This document shows, one piece after another, positions 48,598-55,123 of a stretch of DNA of 64,000 nt. Made by a program: the position numbers and the translations under genes. This stretch comes from Parendozoicomonas haliclonae (GTDB lineage Bacteria; Pseudomonadota; Gammaproteobacteria; Pseudomonadales; Endozoicomonadaceae). The DNA is taken from assembly GCF_900174585.1 (NCBI RefSeq), contig NZ_FWPT01000007.1, positions 124,001-188,000 of the forward strand, given 5' to 3'. Position 1 is the first letter of the stretch; each line of letters starts with the position of its first letter. Under the pieces are notes generated by a model, which was not told where the DNA came from, ran no database searches, and saw nothing but the letters and a program-made list of their open reading frames with translations.

Positions 48598-48870
48598 TCA
48601 ATCCAGATAGGTTTCCTGTTCGAGCTTGCGGCGGCTCTTGTACATCAAGGCGATGAGTAATCGAAAAAGGCAATGAACAGCAAGATCACTACCAGCCGAC
48701 CATTGTTCAATATTTTGCCAGATTTGGATACCTGCCAAATCCACATCAAACAGACAGTTTACCGAAATAAAATACTGATAAAAGCGAGTGATGCAGGCTT
48801 TTGCAGCCGCCTTGCCTGAAGGCACCAAGAGTATTCGCAGATGCCTCAAATCTGGGGGAGATTCTATTGA
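48598..48870 (-). pseudogene. remnant of a JetD/MksG-like TOPRIM gene, 3' end only
   Basis: A frame of at least 83 residues, matching the C-terminal 110 residues of the full gene at 50198-51007. The shared parts include SGKAAAKAC (SGNAAAKAC there), SVNCLFDVDLAGIQIWQNI and KSRRKLEQETYLD. About 32 residues are missing in frame between DLAVHCLF and RLLIALMYK. There is no N-terminal domain and no sensible start. Homologous stretches differ at roughly one base in eight by eye, so the copies are not recent duplicates. It occupies the ancestral position directly before the SMC gene and may persist because it carries the coupling junction. Confidence 0.8.
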
Positions 48871-49025
48871 AATGACGTAAAAAGGTACTCCATCCCCGTA
48901 AGAGACTCTGAACAGATGGTCAGAGACACTCCCAAAAACAGTTCGCTTAAGGTTTTTCCCGTTCTGGCTGGTCTAAGGGATCTGCAGCACAAAATGTTCG
49001 CAATAATCCCAATGGAGGAGGCTTT
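48871..49025. other. gap upstream of the embedded secreted-protein gene
   Basis: About 155 bases without a gene. An inverted repeat CTCTGA / TCAGAG lies at 48908-48927. GGAGGAG at 49014-49020 is the ribosome site of the following gene. No clear sigma70 promoter was found on either strand. Confidence 0.4.
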
Positions 49026-50099
49026 ATGCCAGCAGAGAGACGAAAGTGTATTTTCAAGGCCATCAAGTGGCTGAGTGTCGCCATAGTGCTTGGTATGAAC
49101 ATACCCGTTTACGCGAACATTGATCTCCAACAGTGCCTTAACGGCTTATGGCAAGTACCCGACGGCCCTTATCTCAAAGAACTCTGTGAGGACAATGATG
49201 ATTGCCTGAACAGACGAGTATCCTATTTGCCTCACAATGATGAGCTCAGGATTATTCTGGACGACCCCGGCATTTTTAGTCTTCCCGGGGAGAAAACCAT
49301 GGTTGTCAGTAACGCTTGCGCCCTTGTTAATAAAGGCTTCAAACTTCATGTCAACATAGTTTCCGGATGGATTTATTACAATCATACGGAGCTTCTGGCC
49401 ATTAAAAAGCTGAACAATCTTAAGTTCCCAAGATATGACAACATTCAGGAGCAGAAGAACGACAGGCCCGACGATGCTCTTTCAATGACCGAATGGCTGA
49501 ACAAGCACGAAAACTCCTTCAAATACGGCTGCAAGGATATTATCTACGACAACGAGACGGATACCTTGCATGCGTCCTGTAAAAAAGAAGAGCATCAGGG
49601 TCGTTTTCATGGCCAGACCCACATTCAGAGTTCGATCACCTATCTTTCCATTTACCGAAAACATGGCGCTGTCATCATCAACAGTGATGGACGTCTGAAA
49701 CCTGTTAATCCCGTAAGCGAAGCCAGGGAAGAGGACTACACGCAGCCCATTGGTGCCTGGTATCAAATCATGAGAACGTGTGCGGATCAGGGGATGACCC
49801 ATCGCAGGGTCGGCAATATCATAACGTGCCATAACCCTGGCTTCATGCTTCACTCAGGTGGCGTCACCAATTGCACACCTGAAGATGTCGCCTACAACTC
49901 TTCAACCGATTTGCTGCTGCTTCGCTGCCGGGGGAACGCCAGCGTCTTTCAGTTCAGCAACACGTCCGTCTGTGCATCTTATGAGAACATATATTCCGTT
50001 GGCCTCTATTCCCGGAACACTATCAATGAAGAATCTGAAGGAGATACACATCTGTTTTGCAGGGTATCACGCCCTTTGATACGGCATACGGGGCTTTAA
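49026..50099 (+). CDS. secreted protein, possibly with cyanovirin-like (CVNH) domains
   Basis: A 357-residue exported protein lying inside, and opposite to, the condensin operon. It has a basic N-terminus and a hydrophobic core (WLSVAIVLGMNIPVYA), with a probable signal cut near residue 28. The mature part has many paired cysteines. Two stretches resemble CVNH lectin domains: Cys, about ten residues, L-x-A-x-C, then SSI and INSDGRL (about 170-235), and a similar Cys pattern near 280-330. The resemblance is judged by eye. GGAGGAG is close before the ATG. Confidence 0.6.
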   Translation: MPAERRKCIFKAIKWLSVAIVLGMNIPVYANIDLQQCLNGLWQVPDGPYLKELCEDNDDCLNRRVSYLPHNDELRIILDDPGIFSLPGEKTMVVSNACALVNKGFKLHVNIVSGWIYYNHTELLAIKKLNNLKFPRYDNIQEQKNDRPDDALSMTEWLNKHENSFKYGCKDIIYDNETDTLHASCKKEEHQGRFHGQTHIQSSITYLSIYRKHGAVIINSDGRLKPVNPVSEAREEDYTQPIGAWYQIMRTCADQGMTHRRVGNIITCHNPGFMLHSGGVTNCTPEDVAYNSSTDLLLLRCRGNASVFQFSNTSVCASYENIYSVGLYSRNTINEESEGDTHLFCRVSRPLIRHTGL

Positions 50100-50197
50100 T
50101 CAGCACCGTTCAAACTAAGGTGACATCGCCCCAACCTACCTCTCCGATCGACCTGTAGCCAGAGCCTGCAGGTCATTTCCCCAGGGGCGCTCGAATA

Positions 50198-51007
50198 TCA
50201 ATCCAGATAAGTTTCCTGTTCCAGCTTGCGGTGGCTCTTGTACATCATGGCGATGAGTGATCGAAGTTCTGGGCATTGTTCATGCAGAGCCTTAAGCTGC
50301 TGGCGCTCGTCCTGCGAGAGCTTGCGCCGTGATTGCTGCAAAAGATCGGCAATATTTTCCGGAACCAGAAACCGAACCGGCATATCACGGATAACCAGTA
50401 ACTGTTTAATATTTTGCCAGATTTGGATACCACCCAAATCCACATCAAACAGACAATTTACCGACATAAAGTGCTGATAAAAGAGAGCATTGCAGGCTTT
50501 GGCTGCTGCATTGCCAGAGCCAAAGGCCAGCATCACCTGATCAGCTGGAACATTAAGACCACACCGGGTCAGAGCCAGATCAAGGGTTTCATTCGGGCGC
50601 AGAAAGTTTTCAAGGTTTTCCACCAGCAGAAGATGCTGTTCAGGCTCAGGTAGACCTGTCCACTCAACTCCATCCCAGCACACCGCAGCACGGGGTTCCG
50701 GCCAGCCGGGCTTGAACAGGGTCAACATACTTCCGGTAACCGATTTGCGATGGGAGTCACCCGCCTCGGTTGCCGATTGACGATTAGTGACTTCAACAGG
50801 TGCGGGAAACTGCGAGCAGAGAGCCTCAAAGGCTTCCCAGTCAAGCACTTGTACCGAGGTCTTGGTATCAAAGCTGGAATCAGGCTCAAAGATACGATTC
50901 AGCCGGGCCGGTTTAACGCCCCTTCGCGCCAAAAGCTGTACGCCCTTATTCCAGGGCACGTCCTTGCCATCACGAATGGCTTGAAGAAATTCGTAGGGAG
51001 TTTTCAT
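50198..51007 (-). CDS. TOPRIM nuclease-like protein of a Wadjet/Mks system (JetD/MksG-like)
   Basis: A 269-residue protein with a TOPRIM-type C-terminal domain: VENLENFL (129-136, catalytic Glu E130), GSGNAAAKAC (163-172) and LFDVDLGGIQIW (D188 and D190). Tested JetD proteins use this fold to cut plasmid DNA extruded by JetABC; activity here is inferred. It is shorter than the JetD proteins I recall (about 380). The start is ATG 51007; an in-frame TTG 14 codons upstream is less likely, though no strong ribosome site supports either. It is separated from the SMC gene by 1.6 kb. Confidence 0.75.
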   Translation of the reverse strand: MKTPYEFLQAIRDGKDVPWNKGVQLLARRGVKPARLNRIFEPDSSFDTKTSVQVLDWEAFEALCSQFPAPVEVTNRQSATEAGDSHRKSVTGSMLTLFKPGWPEPRAAVCWDGVEWTGLPEPEQHLLLVENLENFLRPNETLDLALTRCGLNVPADQVMLAFGSGNAAAKACNALFYQHFMSVNCLFDVDLGGIQIWQNIKQLLVIRDMPVRFLVPENIADLLQQSRRKLSQDERQQLKALHEQCPELRSLIAMMYKSHRKLEQETYLD

Positions 51008-51061
51008 GCAGCGAGTGTGCAAGCAAGAGCAAGGCTTTTCAATAAACAAAGGCCTCTTGAA

Positions 51062-51099
51062 ATCCTGATACGGCGGGATTCACGCCAACGTATCAGGAT
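51062..51099. repeat. long inverted repeat at the edge of the condensin locus
   Basis: Perfect 11-base arms ATCCTGATACG / CGTATCAGGAT around a 16-base centre that itself contains GCG / CGC. It sits between the TOPRIM gene and the AT-rich secreted-protein gene. It could be the latter's terminator, although the T tract is poor, or a recombination or repeat element. Confidence 0.65.
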
Positions 51100-51122
51100 A
51101 GTGTTTCAGGATGAAACTGATT

Positions 51123-51659
51123 TTAATAGGAATGCTCTGAGCAATAAAAGTAGTCTTTTTTTCGAGGATCTAAATCGCTTGGTTGAACCATAACAAATAT
51201 TTTACTTTCTCTGGGAGTTCTCCTCTCTGAGATCGTCTCTATAAAATAATTGAAATCATCCCGCGCGTACTCTTTTATTTTTGCCATTCCACCATCTGGA
51301 TTAGATAACAACTGACAGACTGAATCGGATGTAAAACCCTTTAGCAGGGCAAGAGCGTTTGTTTGTGGAGAGAGCCGATACGCATTTTTCGATCTCTTGA
51401 AGAGAACAGCAAATCCGTAAGCTTTTGAACTAATGAGATATGTTCCAAAATTAGGGATTGCAACTGCAGAATATGAGGATCCACTTTGGACTTTACAGCC
51501 TCCCAGACAGCTGATCATTTTCTTGTCTATTGTATCTTTAAATTCTGCTATTTGTGCTTTGCTGGAAGCCTCAATCAGAAATGAGTTCGCATAAAGAAAT
51601 GAAGCGCTAGATTGAAGCACTAAAAACAACATTAAAAAACATTTGGTTTTGATTTTCAT
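51123..51659 (-). CDS. secreted protein of unknown function, AT-rich
   Basis: I do not recognise this 178-residue protein. It has a clear signal peptide (hydrophobic run MLFLVLQSSASFLYA, cut near residue 25). The mature part has few cysteines: a close pair in SCLGGCK and two others. Base composition is clearly more AT-rich than the housekeeping genes, suggesting recent acquisition. The intergenic region upstream is also AT-rich. Confidence 0.65.
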   Translation of the reverse strand: MKIKTKCFLMLFLVLQSSASFLYANSFLIEASSKAQIAEFKDTIDKKMISCLGGCKVQSGSSYSAVAIPNFGTYLISSKAYGFAVLFKRSKNAYRLSPQTNALALLKGFTSDSVCQLLSNPDGGMAKIKEYARDDFNYFIETISERRTPRESKIFVMVQPSDLDPRKKDYFYCSEHSY

Positions 51660-51849
51660 TTTGGCATTCCTTCCATCATCTATTTGGATCTTCCCTTCCC
51701 TTTTTGATACCCACTCAACTTAATAGTTCACTTATTTCTTAAAACATAATGTTATAAATTGAATTCTTTCCATTGCCTGGCTGCCGATACAAGCCCTAGC
51801 TCAATAGAGCCTGCTGCCTCTATTAGAAGCAACAGGCCTGCTTGCTTAT
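51660..51849. other. AT-rich intergenic region
   Basis: About 190 bases, AT-rich at 51700-51770, with no gene. Its right end holds the hairpin at 51809-51837 that probably ends the AMP-binding gene. Confidence 0.4.
51809..51837 (-). terminator. hairpin after the AMP-binding gene
   Basis: Minus-strand stem with arms GCCTGTTGCTTCT / AGAGGCAGCAGGC: 11 of 13 pairs match and the two others are G-U. It lies 12 bases past the stop. The T tract is weak. Confidence 0.6.
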
Positions 51850-53904
51850 CTACTTGCCCGGCTTAAGAGACATCGCAGCAAAGATCCCTGTTATATCCTT
51901 TGGCTGAAGCTCCTGGCTCTGGGAGCCATAGGTAGAGCGTAGTTGACTTAAAGCCTCGCGTTTCAGAAAGGTACGCAAGGGTTTTGTCAGAGGGTTTCTG
52001 GGTAAAACAGCATCATGGGGAACAATATGCACCAGCTCTGACAGTGGTGTTTCATAGGTCTCCAGTCTTTTCGATGTATTCAAGAAGTTGACGACATCAA
52101 TCGAAGAGACATTGGCTCTCACTTTGGGCCGGACGATTAATGCAACCCGTTCATCACCTGCGGGATAAGCGGGATCCTTGGGAACGCCAAATGCCATAGT
52201 CTCTTCAATATCGCCCATCTGTGCAGCGATAGACTCCAGCTTTTCCGGATTTACGTTTTGCCCATTCACAACAATAATCTCTTTGGCACGTGCAGTAATT
52301 CTCAACGTACCATTTGGATTAAATGCCGCATTGTCGCCCGTTCTGATCCAGCGCACCCTATTGCTATCGGTCACAAAAGTCTTGGCAGTCTCCTCTGGAC
52401 ACTGGTCATAGCCGCCACAAATATTATCCCCGGAAACAAAGAGTTCTCCTTCATCTCCAGACTGGACTTCATAATTGTTCAAATCAAACTGCTCCTCCTG
52501 CAGGAGTTCATCCTCAGGAATTTTGGCAATTCGGACATCAATATAAGGCAGTGGCACCAGTCCCTGACCGGGCTTCATTTCCAAAGCGATTCCCACGGTA
52601 GATTCCGACATTCCGTACCCTTCGGTTATATCAACACCAAGGGTTGCTTTCACACTATCCCGCGTAGTTTGTTTGATCGCCGATGCACCGGCGACAATCA
52701 TGGTCGGTTTTTTATCACCCATGGCGTTCAGGGTTTTTGGCTGGCCTTTCTCCCCGGTAATCCCCGCCAGCAACTTATCAACACCAAATAGCGCATCAGG
52801 CTTACTGCTGCCAAGGGTTGAAAACAATTCCTCGGGGTTTCTCGGATCTGTTACCAGCTGAAGGCTGCCCTTCAAAAGTGGCATAGCCCCCATCGCAATC
52901 ATTAAACCAAAAGCATGGGTCATGGGTAACGGCATCCACAAAGACGGCTGGGGAGGAGCCCCTTCCATCTGAAAACGCAAAACATCGCCAACCTGCTCAA
53001 GATTGGCTAACAGGTTTTTCTGCGTGATAGAGATCGCTTTAGGATTACCGGTTGTACCGCTGGTAAATTGCACAAGGGCCTCATCATCCAAGCCCATACG
53101 CACTTTGGCAACTTGCTTATCAGAACCCTCCTGAATAGCGCTCTTCAAGGTCACTGCCCCTGCGGGAAGACTTTGGGTAATCCCTGTCCAACTCGCGCCT
53201 GTCGACCTAAGCCATCTTGTGGCGCCGGCCACCAAGCCTGTTGTCTGATCCGTATCGAAAAGACCCGAGACAATCAAAGGCATTGACGTATAGCTGTCAC
53301 CATCAGGATTGTCTTCCTGCTGCGCCCCTTCCAAAGCATCCTGGATAACCTTGGAATGGGTTGCCATACCGATCATGGCAGAAGGTTTGCTGAGCTGCAG
53401 TTGTTTCTTCAGCTTCTGCGTCAGTAAATCGTTATCGCCTGCGGTCAAGACGATAACCGGCACATACCCGGCTCTGATCACCCCCAAAAGCACAACCATC
53501 AGCTCAGGTGACGACGGCATCATCACCGCAACCCGGTGTTTCTGCCCCTGCAATCGCGCTTGCAGATAAGCTGCCAGATCCCGGCTCTCCTCATCCAGCT
53601 GACGAATGGTCAGGCTCTTTTTCAGTCCGGACACCGCGATGCGGCTTTCGGCATCGCTGGCATCAAAATAATCATCCCATAATTTGAGAATACTTTTGTC
53701 GGTCAGGTCCAGATCGGGATTGGCCTTGAGCTTTGCCTGTATAGATGGGGGAAAATGCTCGAACCAGGGGGTTTGTTCCCAGTCAGTACCGGCAAAAAGG
53801 TGGCTGGCAGCAACCAGCAACAAGGCCGGTGCAATTTTCAACATATTGGACAACCAGTGCCCACTAAACCTTTTCCGAGAGAATAACTGTACAGCTTCAG
53901 TCAT
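51850..53904 (-). CDS. AMP-binding (acyl-CoA synthetase-type) protein with an N-terminal signal sequence
   Basis: A 684-residue ANL-superfamily adenylating enzyme. Its core motifs are intact: FTSGTTGNPKAIS (A3, about 280-292), GYGMSES (A5, about 430), RTGDNAAFNPNGTLRITARAKEIIVVNGQNVNPEKLE (A7-A8 hinge) and a C-terminal Lys in PLTKPLRTFLK. Unusually, residues 20-39 (NMLKIAPALLLVAASHLFAG) form a hydrophobic signal or anchor, after which the frame continues as a mature domain. A shorter start at 53844 would make this a clean signal peptide. The substrate is unknown; export or membrane attachment would be unusual because ATP is cytoplasmic. Confidence 0.75.
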   Translation of the reverse strand: MTEAVQLFSRKRFSGHWLSNMLKIAPALLLVAASHLFAGTDWEQTPWFEHFPPSIQAKLKANPDLDLTDKSILKLWDDYFDASDAESRIAVSGLKKSLTIRQLDEESRDLAAYLQARLQGQKHRVAVMMPSSPELMVVLLGVIRAGYVPVIVLTAGDNDLLTQKLKKQLQLSKPSAMIGMATHSKVIQDALEGAQQEDNPDGDSYTSMPLIVSGLFDTDQTTGLVAGATRWLRSTGASWTGITQSLPAGAVTLKSAIQEGSDKQVAKVRMGLDDEALVQFTSGTTGNPKAISITQKNLLANLEQVGDVLRFQMEGAPPQPSLWMPLPMTHAFGLMIAMGAMPLLKGSLQLVTDPRNPEELFSTLGSSKPDALFGVDKLLAGITGEKGQPKTLNAMGDKKPTMIVAGASAIKQTTRDSVKATLGVDITEGYGMSESTVGIALEMKPGQGLVPLPYIDVRIAKIPEDELLQEEQFDLNNYEVQSGDEGELFVSGDNICGGYDQCPEETAKTFVTDSNRVRWIRTGDNAAFNPNGTLRITARAKEIIVVNGQNVNPEKLESIAAQMGDIEETMAFGVPKDPAYPAGDERVALIVRPKVRANVSSIDVVNFLNTSKRLETYETPLSELVHIVPHDAVLPRNPLTKPLRTFLKREALSQLRSTYGSQSQELQPKDITGIFAAMSLKPGK

Positions 53905-54114
53905 ATCGGCATCCGTAGAGTAAACGATGGAGCGGAGGGAGGAGTGTAGTCAACCATCGTTGGACGGGATTGGGGGCTTTCTAATTAAACGTCAGTCTCA
54001 GAGAAACCAACACTTTTCTAACCAGACAGTTATTTTTCCTAACTGCACATCACGGAATATCCGTTCAAACGCTCTAACCACACCTCAGGAGAAGAACACA
54101 GCATAGAGGTCCAG

Positions 54115-55068
54115 ATGATCACCCGCAGTATGAGCAAACGCCAACGCCCGGTGGAACAGCCTTCACCCAAGAGTCTGCCCGAGCCCGCACTCAAACGGAC
54201 GAAGCCTGATGAGCCAACGAAGGAGTGGAGAACCTATCATGGTCGCTCTGGGGCCAGATATCAGGTATTGGTTCCCATTGAGACTGATAAGTGTGGCTGC
54301 TGCCAGCTTTCGGACTCACTGGGACAGATCAAGCTTATGTGCGGTGCCGCCAGACAGAACATCTTTCACCGGGTGTGCGTCGCCTGCTATGCCAACCCCT
54401 ATCTCAAACCCGAGTGCCCCCAATGCACAATGTCTTACCACTTTCGCCCCGAAGAACTGAGATACGGCATTGTGGAACGAAAGGACGCAGGGAAACCCGC
54501 TCGCTGCCAACCCTGTGGATGGCAAGGACGTCTTTCACAGCTGAAATTTCACGAACGCTCCTGCCGGACAAAGTTTCCCTGTATCAATACGCATTGCACC
54601 TATGAAGCCACGCCCTACTACCTCAGCGATCACCGGAGCATATGCCACCTTGAAAAGGAGAGATGCCAAACCTGCCACAATGGCTATACCCGCAGTTTTT
54701 TAATCGATCATGTCAGTACTTGTCCCGCAAAACTTCACCGATTAAACAACCTTGGTGATCTGGTTATCCCGCATTCACTGTTTCACGGTTTGAGGCTTCT
54801 CATGGCAGATCTTCAAACCAGGGAGAACCCGAGAAGGCCGAGATTGAGCTATTCCGCTGAACGTTTTCTGGATGAGCAAGCCGGGGCTATCGCTGACAAT
54901 CTTGGCATGATGGGAATTACACCGGCTTATACATACACCCATCCTCAGGACCCCTGGGTACCAGATGATGACGAGATTCATCTGCCAGCTATTGAGCCGG
55001 ATTCGGCAAGCACCATTGACAGTCTCTCAGATTCTCTGGATCTCTCAGAATCTCTTGATAATGGCTAA
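54115..55068 (+). CDS. RING / TRAF-type zinc-finger protein, eukaryote-like
   Basis: A 317-residue Cys/His-rich protein. Residues 60-104 form a C3HC4 RING finger (C60, C63, C76, H85, C88, C91, C101, C104). Three TRAF-type fingers follow, each with C-x2-4-C-x11-H-x3-C spacing: C131/C134/H146/C150, C156/C161/H173/C177 and C184/C187/H199/C203. RING plus TRAF fingers is the plan of eukaryotic TRAF-like E3 ubiquitin ligases. The N-terminus is basic (RSMSKRQRP, ALKRTKP) and the C-terminus acidic, Ser/Asp-rich. There is no Sec signal. A bacterial effector acting on host ubiquitination is the natural guess. GAGGT precedes the ATG. Confidence 0.85.
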   Translation: MITRSMSKRQRPVEQPSPKSLPEPALKRTKPDEPTKEWRTYHGRSGARYQVLVPIETDKCGCCQLSDSLGQIKLMCGAARQNIFHRVCVACYANPYLKPECPQCTMSYHFRPEELRYGIVERKDAGKPARCQPCGWQGRLSQLKFHERSCRTKFPCINTHCTYEATPYYLSDHRSICHLEKERCQTCHNGYTRSFLIDHVSTCPAKLHRLNNLGDLVIPHSLFHGLRLLMADLQTRENPRRPRLSYSAERFLDEQAGAIADNLGMMGITPAYTYTHPQDPWVPDDDEIHLPAIEPDSASTIDSLSDSLDLSESLDNG

Positions 55069-55087
55069 CTGGAAATAGTGGGGAAGA

Positions 55088-55112
55088 TAACGCCTTACGA
55101 CGCAAGGCGTTA
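55088..55112. terminator. hairpin between the RING/TRAF gene and rlmKL
   Basis: Perfect 9-base arms TAACGCCTT / AAGGCGTTA with a seven-base loop, placed between two convergent stop codons. T tracts are weak on both sides. Confidence 0.65.
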
Positions 55113-55123
55113 CCTTCTTACCA

